Source: Pyxidicoccus parkwaysis (lineage in GTDB: Bacteria; Myxococcota; Myxococcia; Myxococcales; Myxococcaceae). Taken from it: a DNA stretch of 64,000 bases. The notes beneath the pieces are model-generated. The model was given only the letters and a program-made list of their open reading frames with translations, was not told where the DNA came from and searched no databases. The stretch lies in contig NZ_CP071090.1 of assembly GCF_017301735.1 (NCBI RefSeq), forward strand, positions 11,701,001 through 11,765,000. The letters are read 5' to 3'. Position numbers and translations under genes: made by a program. The first letter of the stretch is position 1. Every line of letters starts with the position of its first letter. This document shows, piece after piece, positions 8,257 through 17,470 of this stretch.

Positions 8257-9867
8257 GTGTTCAAGGCCGCTCCCGCCGCTTCGCGTCCCACTCTGCAGCG
8301 CACGATGACGGTCTACGTCATCGGGGTCAGCATCGTCTTCTGTCTCGTCACGCCCCTGTCCTGGCTCCACGGAGAGCTGGGGGCGGTTCGGAACTGGCAG
8401 ACCGTCTTCAACCCCGTGCTCGCGTTCGTCATTGCCTGGAATGGGCTCTATCGCGGCGAGTCGGTGTCCCTGCCAGTCGCCGTGAAGCGCTTCTTCGCGC
8501 TTTCGATATTTGTATTTTGTCTGTCGGTCCAGCTCGGGCGGTTCTTCAACTTCGAGGTCAACGGAGTCGATTTCAGCATCTTCGATTGGATGCTGTTCAA
8601 CTCGAACCATGGGCGCTGGGGGTACTCGCCCATCTACGACGTGAACCATTTTGGAGTTCACGCCACCTACGTGCTGCTCCCGCTGATGCTGCTGCACCGG
8701 CTGTTCGAGGGGCCGCTGCTGCTGTGCATGGTGACGGTGCTCGCGGTGGGAGGCGCCGCATATCCCCTCTGGCGTCTGGGCCGGCACGCGGGGCTCCACG
8801 AGGGACTGTGTGTCCTGCTCGTGCTGGCGTACCTCACCAACCCCGTCACTTCGATACTCCTGGATGGTGGCTTCCGGCCCGAGGTCTTCTTCCCCCTCTT
8901 CGGATTGCTGTTCGTGGATGGCTGGGTCGAGCGGCGGCCCGCGCTGTGGGTGCCGTCACTGATTGCCTTCCTGGCCATCAAGGAAGACGCGGCCTTCTAT
9001 GTCGCCGCCTTCGCGGTCGGCGTGTGGCTGTTCGAGCGTGAGCGCTGGAAGCCCGCGGCCGCCATGCTGGTGGGCGCCATCGCGCTCTTCATCTTCAACG
9101 TGAAGTACTTCCAGCCGCTGATGTTGCGCGGCTCCGCGTTCGCCGTGCCCAGCTACGTCTCCTTCTGGGGGCAGTACGGGCAGACGCTTCCTGAAATCCT
9201 CGGCAACATGGCGAGGTCACCCCTGCGCCTGGCCCGTGACATCCTGACGTCCGGCTGGTCCCGGATGTTCGGCGCGGCGTTGTTCCTGCCGCTGCTGGGG
9301 CGCCTGGCGGTGCCGCCCATGCTGCCCACCATCTTCCTGCTCGGGTCGGCGTCCTATCCGGTGATGCATGAGTACCGCATGTATTACCCGGTGACGCTGC
9401 TGCCGTTCTTCTTCCTGGGTCTGGTGGAATCCTGGCGGGTGCTCGGGCGGAGCTCGCGTTGGAGCGCGTGGCGCGAAGCCCTGCTCGTCGTCGCGCTCCT
9501 GCTCTTCCCCATCGTGGGCCGCGGCTATGCGCGGTTCACCCGGCCGCCCATGGAGGTCCACGAGGCGCTCTCCTCGGTTCGAGCACGGCTCGCGCGGGAG
9601 ACGGGGCCCATCTGTGTCCAGACGGTCATCTATCCCCACCTGCCCTATCAGCTCTCGATGCGGCCCCTCTTCAACGACTGCTGGGGACATCCGGAGTGGC
9701 CCATGCTCATCAACCTCCGGCTCAATACCTCTCCCTACGAGCGCTATGCCCTGGAGGCGTGGGTCGCGGAGGCCCGGCGCGACGGCCGCGTCGAGGAGCT
9801 GGGAGGAGGCTTCCTGCTCATCCTCAAGCCCGACGACAGCTCACGTCGCCATCCTGGGAGCGGATGA
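8257..9867 (+). CDS. DUF2079 polytopic membrane protein
   Basis: 536 residues. The GTG at 8257 has TGGAG eight bases upstream; an ATG at 8305 is the alternative. There are about 10-12 hydrophobic helices beginning VIGVSIVFCLVTPLSW. The conserved loop FSIFDWMLFNSNHGRWGYSP, then DVNHFGVHATYVLLPL and DGGFRPEVFFPLF, are typical of DUF2079. That family is distantly related to GT-C glycosyltransferases that use polyprenyl-linked sugars. A role in surface glycan or protein glycosylation is therefore an inference, strengthened by the divergent GT4 gene. The 3' end overlaps the convergent gene at 9824 by 44 bases. Confidence 0.8.
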   Translation: MFKAAPAASRPTLQRTMTVYVIGVSIVFCLVTPLSWLHGELGAVRNWQTVFNPVLAFVIAWNGLYRGESVSLPVAVKRFFALSIFVFCLSVQLGRFFNFEVNGVDFSIFDWMLFNSNHGRWGYSPIYDVNHFGVHATYVLLPLMLLHRLFEGPLLLCMVTVLAVGGAAYPLWRLGRHAGLHEGLCVLLVLAYLTNPVTSILLDGGFRPEVFFPLFGLLFVDGWVERRPALWVPSLIAFLAIKEDAAFYVAAFAVGVWLFERERWKPAAAMLVGAIALFIFNVKYFQPLMLRGSAFAVPSYVSFWGQYGQTLPEILGNMARSPLRLARDILTSGWSRMFGAALFLPLLGRLAVPPMLPTIFLLGSASYPVMHEYRMYYPVTLLPFFFLGLVESWRVLGRSSRWSAWREALLVVALLLFPIVGRGYARFTRPPMEVHEALSSVRARLARETGPICVQTVIYPHLPYQLSMRPLFNDCWGHPEWPMLINLRLNTSPYERYALEAWVAEARRDGRVEELGGGFLLILKPDDSSRRHPGSG

Positions 9868-10897
9868 GCGCGGCGGTCAGCTCGGTGCCGAGCGCCTGGC
9901 AGAGCACTTCGAAGGTCCTCCGCCGCGCGCCGCCGACGAGCATGGAGGGCTGGCTCGTGAGCGTCTCCGGGTGTCTCACGAAGATGTTGTAGCCCACGAT
10001 GCAGCCGTCCGCGCGGAGCACGGTGATTCCATCCGTGGCCATCATCCCGCGCAGGAGCTGCGCCGTGGCGCGCACTGCGGTGGCGGCCGCGTCCGTGGGG
10101 TCCGCGTGGTAGCGGTCCAGCAGCGCCACCACGTCCAGCGGGCGCGGCAGGATGATGCCGTCCACGAACAGCATCGAGCCCGCGCGCTCGCGGGGCAGCA
10201 CCGCCACCAGCGTGCCGTGCGAGCCCTGCATCACCTCGAAGAGGACGCGGCGGAAGAAACCCCGGGCGCGCTCGCGGCTGGTAGTGGCCACGCCGTCCGT
10301 GACGGCCTCGGCCAGCTCGTCCAGCACCTCCGGCGGTGACGCCGACTCCACGCGCGCGCCGGACAGGTACACGTGCCGGCACAGCCCTCCGCACGCGCGC
10401 AGCTCCAGGATGTTGTCCGCGAGCTGGAGCACGCCCACCACGCCCGTGCTTCCTTCGTCCGCGCGGCGCAGCCGCTCCAGCGGCGTCTCGGCGAGGGGGA
10501 ACGGGTCCGTGCGGAAGACGCCGTAGGCGAAGCCCTCCGGCACGCGCAGCAGGTACAGCGCCCACCAGCGGCCCTGGCCCAGCGACGCGCACTGCTTCAG
10601 CGCGCGCTGCACCGTGGCCCGCGAGCGGGGGCCAATGCCAATCGCGATGGGGTCATGCCCGCCGAGCTGCGCCAGCATCTGCCCCAGGTCGTCGCAGACG
10701 AAGGCCATGGGGAACAGCGGGGCGCCCTCCTCGCGGTAGCGCGAGAGCGTGATGATGAGCTCGCAGATGGAGTCCGCCGTCTGCGGGCACGTCATGCGGG
10801 CTTCATCCAGGAAGCTGCCGACTGCCTCGGTCAGCAGGTGGCGGAAGGACAGGACGGGAGGTGGAGACCCCGGGGCCGCCGGGTCCGAGCCGTTCAT
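9824..10897 (-). CDS. Protein with degenerate diadenylate-cyclase-like (DisA_N-type) domain
   Basis: 357 residues from the ATG at 10897, which has GGGGA eight bases upstream (an ATG at 10918 is also in frame). The last ~75 residues match the layout of the DAC domain of cyclic-di-AMP synthases. TDGITVLRADGCIVGYN stands in place of the DGA motif, and 36 residues on AGGARRRTFEVL-type sequence (GGARRRTF) stands in place of RHR, followed by the final strand pair ALIRSQDGDV. In active enzymes DGA and RHR bind ATP; here they read DGI and RRR, so it is probably a non-catalytic sensor. DAC-like sensor families (DACNV and relatives) have been proposed in predicted nucleotide-signalling systems. Residues 1-270 match nothing I know. 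A separate XRE regulator is next. Confidence 0.5.
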   Translation of the reverse strand: MNGSDPAAPGSPPPVLSFRHLLTEAVGSFLDEARMTCPQTADSICELIITLSRYREEGAPLFPMAFVCDDLGQMLAQLGGHDPIAIGIGPRSRATVQRALKQCASLGQGRWWALYLLRVPEGFAYGVFRTDPFPLAETPLERLRRADEGSTGVVGVLQLADNILELRACGGLCRHVYLSGARVESASPPEVLDELAEAVTDGVATTSRERARGFFRRVLFEVMQGSHGTLVAVLPRERAGSMLFVDGIILPRPLDVVALLDRYHADPTDAAATAVRATAQLLRGMMATDGITVLRADGCIVGYNIFVRHPETLTSQPSMLVGGARRRTFEVLCQALGTELTAALIRSQDGDVSCRRA

Positions 10898-10972
10898 GAC
10901 GTCCCCAGCATTGCGCATTGGCGCCGCTCACGCACGGACGGAGTTGGCCCGTGCCCGCCTGCCTGCCCGGCG

Positions 10973-11368
10973 TCAGCGCGCCTGCTTCTGCAGCATCACC
11001 AGGAACTTGTTGAGGGCGCGCCACTCGTCCGGCTCGAAGCCCCTGAGGGTGCGGATGAGGCGGCGCAGCTCGGGCGGCTGGTCCTGATAGGGAGGCGGTG
11101 GCTCGGCCACCTGCCATGGGCCTGGAGGCAGGGTGCCCGTGGGGAGTCCCAGCATCCGGTCCGCGGACTCCTGGAGCACGTGGCACAGCCGCCAGAAGGT
11201 GGGGATGCTGGGGAAGGCGCGTCCGCGCTCGATGCGGCCGTACACCTCTGTCGCCATGTCGAGGCGCTCGGCCACGTCCTCCTGGGTGAGCGCCTGGCGC
11301 AGCCGTGCCGCCTGGGCATTCTTGCCCAGCGTCTTCTTCAGTGACGACTTCTCGCGCTCACCGAGCAT
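10973..11368 (-). CDS. XRE-family DNA-binding regulator
   Basis: 131 residues. Residues ~18-75 form a Cro/CI helix-turn-helix: RLRQALTQEDVAERLDMA, then YGRIERGRAFPSIPTF, with the usual spacing of recognition helix and stabilising helix. The C-terminal half is Pro-rich, then helical (ELRRLIRTLRGFEPDEWRAL), likely for dimerisation or ligand sensing. It lies 75 bases upstream of the DAC-like gene in the same direction, so the two are probably cotranscribed. Targets cannot be deduced. Confidence 0.8.
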   Translation of the reverse strand: MLGEREKSSLKKTLGKNAQAARLRQALTQEDVAERLDMATEVYGRIERGRAFPSIPTFWRLCHVLQESADRMLGLPTGTLPPGPWQVAEPPPPYQDQPPELRRLIRTLRGFEPDEWRALNKFLVMLQKQAR

Positions 11369-11549
11369 CCCGCTAGCCCATCCTGTAAAGTCCTGGGCCG
11401 TAGATACGACTTAATGGATTGGGGGCACAGGACACGCGGAGTGGGGTTGATGGCAGGACCCGGCAGGTTGCCGTCCCGACCCGATTTCTCCCATCGGGCT
11501 CCCGAACCCTACCCTGTCAATAGGCACGTCTTCCGAGGCACGGGGACGC

Positions 11550-13292
11550 TCAGGTCAGCTTCGCCCGCGTCTCCTCGAGCCGCGCCGCCGTGCGCGTCCA
11601 GTCGTCCGCGAGGCCGTCCAGGTGTCCCAGCACGCTGGAGAAGAACCGCGCCTCCAGCGCCTTCGCCAGCGTGGCGCCGTGCGAGTCCGCCCACTTCCGG
11701 GTGACGCGGGCCCGCACCTGCGCACCCAGCAGGTCCACGAAGCGCTCCAGCAGCGGCGTGGACAGCAGCGTGCCCGCCCACACCACCGCGTCATGGCCGA
11801 AGCCGCCCGTGGCCACCGTCACCACCGCCGCCGCGCCCGACGGCACCGAGTACACCAGCGTCGTCAACGTCTGGAGCAGCTCCTCGCGCATGCCTCCCTG
11901 CAACTCCGTGGCGACCAGGTCGCGGCAGTAGGTGTACAGCGTGGCCCGGTCCGCCGCGTGCGCGTGCAGCGGCTCGAAGCCCAGCGGCTCCTCCAGCTTC
12001 GCCAGCGTCACCGGGCCGAAGGCCTCCGCCAGCTTCGCCCGCGTCTGGGCGTCTCCGCGCCATGCGGCCACCTCCGTGGCCATGGCGTCCACGAGCTTGC
12101 GCACGCCGTCCTTCATGGACTCGTCCACCGCGAGCGTCGGCGGCTCCGCGCCCTCCGGCTCCGGGCCGGTGAAGGACTGGCGCACCTTGCGGCTGACGAA
12201 GGTGAGCGCCGTGGCCAGCCCCCGGAACGGCAGCCGCACCCACTTGTGGAATTGGCTGCGCGCGTCCAGCTCGTCCCGGAAGGCGTCGATGAGCACGTCC
12301 GCCGGTACCGCCTTCAGCGCCGCCGCCGCGCCCACGCCATTCAGCTCGTGCCGCAGCCGCTGTCGCAGCCGCTCGGGCTCCTGCGCGGCCCTCGCCGCCG
12401 CCTTCGCCACCACGTCCAGCTCCGCGCGCGCATCCGCCAGCGAGGCCTCCAGCGCGCGGGCCTTCAACTCGCGCGCGTGCTCGGCCTGGCCCAGCAGCGC
12501 GGACAGCGGAGGCTTGCCGTCGAGCGGCTCGGTGGCGAGCGGCTTCAGTCCCGCCTCCACCTCCGGCTGGTGCGGCGCGAGGTAGCGCGCCAGCGGCGGG
12601 TGGCCCACGTCCGAGGCCAGCTTGTCCAGGTGTCCGCGCGCCACCTCCTCGCGCGTGGCCTCGTTGTAGACGAGGAGGTACGGCCGTCCGTGCCCCACCG
12701 CCGCGCGCAGGAAGTCCACCAGCGCGGCGTTCTGGTACGTCTGCCGGCTCACCACGAAGACGAGCGCGTCCACCGTGACGAGCAGCGCCTCCGCGCGCTC
12801 GCGGTTGTCGCGGTACACGCTGTCGAAGTCCGGCGTGTCCATGACGAGCAGCCCGCGCGGCACGGCGTCCGACAGCACCAGGTACAGCCTGCCCGCCGGG
12901 CCCGGCTGGTCCACCGGCGCCATGTCGCCGGACGGCACCGGCACCGTGTCATAGCGCCGCGTGAGGAAGTCCTTCAGCGCGCCCGTCCACGTCTCCGGGT
13001 GCGCCGCCGCGAGGCACTGCTTGGTGAGGCCGCCCTCGGGCCGCGCGGGGGAGAGGGCCGCGCCCACCAGCGCGTTGAAGAGGGTGGACTTGCCCACGTT
13101 GTTGGGGCCGGCGATGGCCACCAGCAGGAGCGGCGCGTCCGCGGAGCCCAGGCGGGGGAGCAAATCCCTGCGCAGGCGCTCGGCGAGGCGGCGCGCGGCA
13201 TCCGCGTCGGGTGCCTCCGGAAAGCGCTCGGGGGCGGGGAGGGCGTCCAGGGCGGACGCGAGGGAGGTGCGCAGGGTGTACGGGTCTCTCAT
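11550..13292 (-). CDS. Dynamin-like GTPase
   Basis: 580 residues; ATG at 13292 (a GTG directly before it is possible). P-loop GPNNVGKST at residues 62-70, switch threonine region GGLTKQC, G3 motif DTPDFD, and a YNEA segment at the G4 position where NKxD is normal. Beyond the G domain come long helical stretches (ELKARALEASLADARAELD), then a hydrophobic segment GAAAVVTVATGGFGHDAVVW near the C-terminus that may dip into membrane. This layout fits bacterial dynamin-superfamily or GTPase-DUF proteins that act on membranes. The unusual G4 motif makes nucleotide specificity uncertain. It is divergent from the thioredoxin-like lipoprotein gene. Confidence 0.75.
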   Translation of the reverse strand: MRDPYTLRTSLASALDALPAPERFPEAPDADAARRLAERLRRDLLPRLGSADAPLLLVAIAGPNNVGKSTLFNALVGAALSPARPEGGLTKQCLAAAHPETWTGALKDFLTRRYDTVPVPSGDMAPVDQPGPAGRLYLVLSDAVPRGLLVMDTPDFDSVYRDNRERAEALLVTVDALVFVVSRQTYQNAALVDFLRAAVGHGRPYLLVYNEATREEVARGHLDKLASDVGHPPLARYLAPHQPEVEAGLKPLATEPLDGKPPLSALLGQAEHARELKARALEASLADARAELDVVAKAAARAAQEPERLRQRLRHELNGVGAAAALKAVPADVLIDAFRDELDARSQFHKWVRLPFRGLATALTFVSRKVRQSFTGPEPEGAEPPTLAVDESMKDGVRKLVDAMATEVAAWRGDAQTRAKLAEAFGPVTLAKLEEPLGFEPLHAHAADRATLYTYCRDLVATELQGGMREELLQTLTTLVYSVPSGAAAVVTVATGGFGHDAVVWAGTLLSTPLLERFVDLLGAQVRARVTRKWADSHGATLAKALEARFFSSVLGHLDGLADDWTRTAARLEETRAKLT

Positions 13293-13402
13293 CACCGGAA
13301 GTCCGCGCGCACCAGAGCATGCAGGCGCCGCGCTGCCCAGGAGACATCACTCGTGGGTGTCGGTCGAGGACAGAGGCGGGCAATGGCGCTAGGTTCGGCC
13401 CC

Positions 13403-14782
13403 ATGCGCCTTCCCGCCGCCTGCCTGCTCCTGATGGGGCTCGTTGCCTGCACCGCCGCCAACACCAACGCGCCCGCGGACGAAGCCCATGCCGGCTCTCC
13501 GCTGCCCTTCATCGAAGACGACTACAGCCGCGCGCTCGCCGAGGCGAAGGCGAAGGGGCTGCCCCTCTTCGTCGACGTCTGGGCGCCGTGGTGCCACACC
13601 TGTCGCTCCATGAAGGCGTACGTCATGTCCGACAAGTCGCTGGCGAAGCACTCCGGCCGCTTCGTCTGGCTGGAGGTGAACACGGACCTGACGTCGAACG
13701 CGGCGTTCCAGGAGAAGTTCCCGGTGGAGTTCTGGCCCACGCTGTACGTCATCGACCCGAACCAGGAGAAGCCGCTCCTGCGCTTCGCCGGCAGCGCCAC
13801 GGTGGAGCAGCTGGTGAAGCTCTTCGACGACGGCGAGCGCGCCTTCAAGGGCGGCGTCACCGGCGCCGAGGCGCTGCTGGCGCGCGGCGACGCCCTGTAT
13901 GGCGAGGGCCACGCGGCGGAGGCCGCCGAGACGCTGGTCGAGGCCCTCAACGAGGCGCCCGCCGACTGGAACCGTCGGGGCCGCGCGGTGGAGTCGCTGC
14001 TGACGGCCATGTACGGCGCGAAGCAGTACGAGCCGTGCGCGCGCAAGGCGCTGGAGGAGCTGCCGAAGACGCCGCGCTCGCTGTCCTGGGCCAACGGCGC
14101 GCTGCTGGGCCTGTCGTGCGCGCTGGGCATGCCGGATGACGCCGCTGCGGCGAAGGAGCTGCGCGATGCCACGGAGGCGAAGGTGGCCGAAGCGCTGGCG
14201 CCGCCGGCCATCGAGATGACGGGTGATGACCGCTCGGGCCTCTACGAGGTCCGCGTGGAGGCGCGCACGGCGGCGAAGGACGAGGCCGGCGTGAAGGCCC
14301 TGGCCGAGGAGTGGCTGAAGTACCTGGAGGGCGAGGCCGCGAAGGCGCCCAACCCGGATGCGCGCTCCGTGTTCGACTCGCACCGCATGCTGGCGGCGAT
14401 GAAGCTGAACGCGCCCGAGCGCGTGATTCCGGCGCTGGAGCAGAGCGAGAAGGACCTGCCGCAGGACTACAACCCGCCCGCGCGGCTCGCGACGTTGTAT
14501 CGGCTGCAGGGCCGGCTGGACGACGCGCTCGCCGCGAGCGACCGCGCGTTGGCCCGCGTGCAGGGGGCCCGGCGCCTGACGGTGCTCTCCGGCCGCGCGG
14601 ACATCTACGTGGCGCGCAAGGACCCGGCCAGTGCGGCGAAGACGCTGGAGGAGGCGATTGCCTTCGCGAAGACGCTGCCCTCCGCGCAGGTGTCTCCTCG
14701 CGCGGTGGCCGGACTGGAGAAGAAGCTCGCGGGCATCCAGGCCACGGTGGCGCAGCCCCAGTCGCAGGCCGCGCCGAAGTAG
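13403..14782 (+). CDS. Thioredoxin-fold lipoprotein with TPR-like tail
   Basis: 459 residues. A lipoprotein signal ends LLMGLVAC (Cys16), placing it on the periplasmic side of a membrane. The redox site WAPWCHTC (Cys64 and Cys67) belongs to the DsbD-gamma/thioredoxin_7 group. The fold continues with NTDLTSNAAFQEKFPVEFWP, containing the cis-Pro region. The last ~300 residues are Ala/Glu-rich helices with TPR-like spacing, such as ARLATLYRLQGRLDDALAAS. It is likely a thiol-disulfide oxidoreductase or chaperone for envelope proteins. Its 3' end is three bases from the convergent metallophosphatase gene. Confidence 0.82.
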   Translation: MRLPAACLLLMGLVACTAANTNAPADEAHAGSPLPFIEDDYSRALAEAKAKGLPLFVDVWAPWCHTCRSMKAYVMSDKSLAKHSGRFVWLEVNTDLTSNAAFQEKFPVEFWPTLYVIDPNQEKPLLRFAGSATVEQLVKLFDDGERAFKGGVTGAEALLARGDALYGEGHAAEAAETLVEALNEAPADWNRRGRAVESLLTAMYGAKQYEPCARKALEELPKTPRSLSWANGALLGLSCALGMPDDAAAAKELRDATEAKVAEALAPPAIEMTGDDRSGLYEVRVEARTAAKDEAGVKALAEEWLKYLEGEAAKAPNPDARSVFDSHRMLAAMKLNAPERVIPALEQSEKDLPQDYNPPARLATLYRLQGRLDDALAASDRALARVQGARRLTVLSGRADIYVARKDPASAAKTLEEAIAFAKTLPSAQVSPRAVAGLEKKLAGIQATVAQPQSQAAPK

Positions 14783-14785
14783 CGC

Positions 14786-15934
14786 TCAGCGAGCAGCGGC
14801 GCGGGTGTCCAGGTCGAACAGTTCGTACTGCTCCACCGGGCACTCGCGCATGCCGCCGTCGGTGAAGACGAGCACCGCTTCCTCCGGCCTCGGTGGCGGC
14901 GGTGCTCCGTGCGCGTAGTGCACGCGCGCTCCATCCGTGACGAGGTGCCGCACCACTCCATCGCGCGCCTCCGCCGTGGAGAAGCCCAGCAGCTCACGGT
15001 TGCGCTTGTCGCGCGTGTGCCCCACCACCTGCGTGAGTCCGGCGGGCAGCCGCCTCGGGTCAAAGCGCCTTCGCGGCGTCTCCCGCACGCGCCCCGCGTC
15101 CTCCGGCTTCAGGCTGGGGCGATGGTAGAAAATGCCCACGCCCTCGCCACTCGCCGCGTCGCCGGGACGGTGTAGCCCCGGCACCACCAGCGGCCCTCTC
15201 GTCCAAGCGTCCACCGCCGCGTCCACCGTCGCGTTGAGCGCGTCCGCCACCGCGCCCGCATCCGCCCGCCGCGCGCGCTCCAGGCCTGCCACGTCCAGGT
15301 CCTCGTTCGTGACGCCCGCGTGCAGCACCAGCAGCCCGGGCCCCGCCGCGTAGGCCGTGCGGAAGCGCCGCGTGCGCAGCAGGTGCTCCACCCATGTGCG
15401 CTGCACCTCGCGGAAGTTGCCGAAGTCTCGCGCCACCAGCTCCGCCGTGGGCACTCGCGGCCAGCGCGCGAGGAACTCGCGCTCCACCGCCTCGTCCGTG
15501 TGCCCGCCCTGGTAGGCCCGGTCCGCCTCCGCCTGCGCCTGGGCGAACGTGGCATCCGTGAAGCCCTCCAGCTCACCCACGCGGCCCAGGTCGTGGTTGC
15601 CCAGAATCATCACCACCTGGTCCGCCGGGTGCGCGGCCAGCCACGCCACCAGCGACAGCGCGCTGAGCGCTCCGGACTCGCGCTCGTGCGGCTTGCCCCA
15701 GTCGAAGTGGTCGCCCACGGACACGAGCCGCACGTCGGGCCTCAGCCAGCCATCGTCACCCAGCGCGTCGTGGTGCGCGAGGATGGCCAGCACGCGGCCC
15801 ACGTCGGCCTGCGGGTCGCCCATGACGAGCCTCCGCTTGCGGGGGCGTCCATCGGCGGGTGTGGAATGGGGGCCCTTCGCCACGGCCTCGGAGGCTCGGG
15901 CGAGGGCGGCCTGAATGCGGGCGTCGTCGTTCAC
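14786..15934 (-). CDS. Calcineurin-like metallophosphoesterase
   Basis: 382 residues. Metal-ligand motifs occur in the expected order: GDPQAD (39-44) for GDxHG, GDHFDWG (74-80) for GDxxD, GNHD (112-115), then HAGV and VGHTR for the later histidines. This is the PPP-like branch of calcineurin-type phosphatases, two-metal enzymes acting on phosphoproteins or nucleotide phosphates. GDPQAD lacks the usual GDxH histidine of many relatives but is seen in some members. No signal peptide. It runs in the same direction as the upstream LuxR-type gene, with 29 bases between them. Confidence 0.82.
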   Translation of the reverse strand: MNDDARIQAALARASEAVAKGPHSTPADGRPRKRRLVMGDPQADVGRVLAILAHHDALGDDGWLRPDVRLVSVGDHFDWGKPHERESGALSALSLVAWLAAHPADQVVMILGNHDLGRVGELEGFTDATFAQAQAEADRAYQGGHTDEAVEREFLARWPRVPTAELVARDFGNFREVQRTWVEHLLRTRRFRTAYAAGPGLLVLHAGVTNEDLDVAGLERARRADAGAVADALNATVDAAVDAWTRGPLVVPGLHRPGDAASGEGVGIFYHRPSLKPEDAGRVRETPRRRFDPRRLPAGLTQVVGHTRDKRNRELLGFSTAEARDGVVRHLVTDGARVHYAHGAPPPPRPEEAVLVFTDGGMRECPVEQYELFDLDTRAAAR

Positions 15935-15963
15935 ACGCCCATCCTAGGCTCGCGCGCGGCGGC

Positions 15964-17088
15964 TCAGGAGGTCTGGAAGAAGCGCGCGATGAGCGCGGAG
16001 CGGCTCTCCACCTGGGCCTTGCTCAAGAGGTGCGTGACGTGCACCTCCACCGTGCGCTCCGCGCAGCCCAGCCGCGCGGCGATGGCCTTGTTCGTCTCGC
16101 CCTGCACGATGTGCGTGAGCACTTCCGACTCTCGCGCCGTGAGCGACCAGCGCGCGGACAGCGCCTGCACTCGAGCGGCCGCGCTGGACGCGGTGCCCGT
16201 GTCGATGGCGAGGTAGTGCGACGGCAGCCCCGGCGTCCGCAGCGGCGTCAGCGTCAGCGGACCGGAGCAGGGAATGCCCTGGGCTCCTCGCTTGAGCTGC
16301 TCCACCAATTCCTGCTCACCGCGCTCCAGCCTCAAGCGCCCGGCGCTGTTGGCGTGCACCACGCGGCCGCTGGCGCTCACCACCCACGCCGCGCGCCCGA
16401 GCGCCTCCATGGCCACTTCCAGCGCGGTGGACAACAGCCCCGACTCGCGCAGCCGCGTCTCCATCTGCAGCCGCCGCTGGATGGACGGCGTCAGCGCCTG
16501 GAGCAGCCGCTGCTCGCGCTCGGTGAAGGGCTCCTCGCGGCCCAGGCCCACCCAGCCGAGCAGCGCGGGGCCCTCGCACACCAGCGTGCGCAGCCACGCC
16601 ATCCGCTCCACGCCGAGCTGCCGGAACACCGCACCGGAGCGCGTGAGCGCGCGCTCGCGCACCGTCTCCAACTCGCCCTCGCTCAGGCCCAGCCGCCTCC
16701 CCACCTCGCCCGCGGGCAGGTCCGGCAGCGGCATGCGCTGCGCCTCGGTCTCCGTCAGCGAGCGGAAGTGCAGCGCGCGGTTGCGCTGCGCCGGCTCCGG
16801 CCGGGCAGGATCAAACCAACCCCACGGGTCACCCACCGCGGAGATGGACCCATCCAGCACGCCGTGCACCACCGGCCCCGGAAGCGTGAAGCCCAGGCAA
16901 TGGGAGTAGCTGGCGTTGTTGCGCTCGGGGCCCACATCCACTCCGTAGGCCACCGCACGCTCCGCCTTCATCACCTCACGCAGTGCACCCAGCACCGACG
17001 GAAGCGACTCCGCGCTCGGTTCGGCCTCCGCGAGCAGGACCTCCAGGTCCGCAAGCAGGCCCTGCTCCTCGGAATTCAAACGGATCAA
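15964..17088 (-). CDS. LuxR-type transcriptional regulator
   Basis: 374 residues from a TTG at 17088. The C-terminal ~60 residues are a LuxR/FixJ helix-turn-helix: LTARESEVLTHIVQGETNKA, then IAARLGCAERTVEVHV. Residues 1-300 resemble GAF/PAS-type sensing folds (GRAAWVVSASGRVVHANSAG looks PAS-like) with no phospho-receiver Asp pattern. No Shine-Dalgarno is visible. A TATACT at 17098-17103 (minus strand) lies so close that the message may be nearly leaderless. It could also control the metallophosphatase downstream. Confidence 0.82.
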   Translation of the reverse strand: MIRLNSEEQGLLADLEVLLAEAEPSAESLPSVLGALREVMKAERAVAYGVDVGPERNNASYSHCLGFTLPGPVVHGVLDGSISAVGDPWGWFDPARPEPAQRNRALHFRSLTETEAQRMPLPDLPAGEVGRRLGLSEGELETVRERALTRSGAVFRQLGVERMAWLRTLVCEGPALLGWVGLGREEPFTEREQRLLQALTPSIQRRLQMETRLRESGLLSTALEVAMEALGRAAWVVSASGRVVHANSAGRLRLERGEQELVEQLKRGAQGIPCSGPLTLTPLRTPGLPSHYLAIDTGTASSAAARVQALSARWSLTARESEVLTHIVQGETNKAIAARLGCAERTVEVHVTHLLSKAQVESRSALIARFFQTS

Positions 17089-17470
17089 GATTTACGGAGT
17101 ATAGCCCCAAGGCCCCGGTGCCCGTCACGAGCGACCCGGCGGGGAACCACAATCGTCCGGGCGTGGACGTCTCGCCACGAATGCGTTTCGGGGTGGAGCG
17201 TGACCCATCGGGTTTCCCGTATGGACCGTTGGCCAGGTTAACAGGAGACTCACGCGTCGGCTCCCGGGGGGGAGGGCCGCTACCGCGGTGCGTGAGCGCG
17301 CGCCGGGTGCTCGACCTCCGGGTGCCCGGCGCGCTGCTCCGTTTTTCCGCCGGCCTGCCCGACACCTTCAACCTCGACCGCCGGCACCGGCATGGCCCGG
17401 GGCGTGACGAGGGCCACGGCGGCCCACCTGGCGAGCCATTGCCTGGACTGTTGCGCGGTGCGGCGGGCCG
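17089..17470. other. Gene-poor interval of ~380 bases
   Basis: Both strands were read here. The open frames are Arg/Pro/Gly-rich and lack start sites, so I call no gene. It holds the presumed promoter of the LuxR-type gene (TATACT on the minus strand at 17098-17103) and G-rich runs near 17265. It also contains the region downstream of the small membrane protein. Confidence 0.6.
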
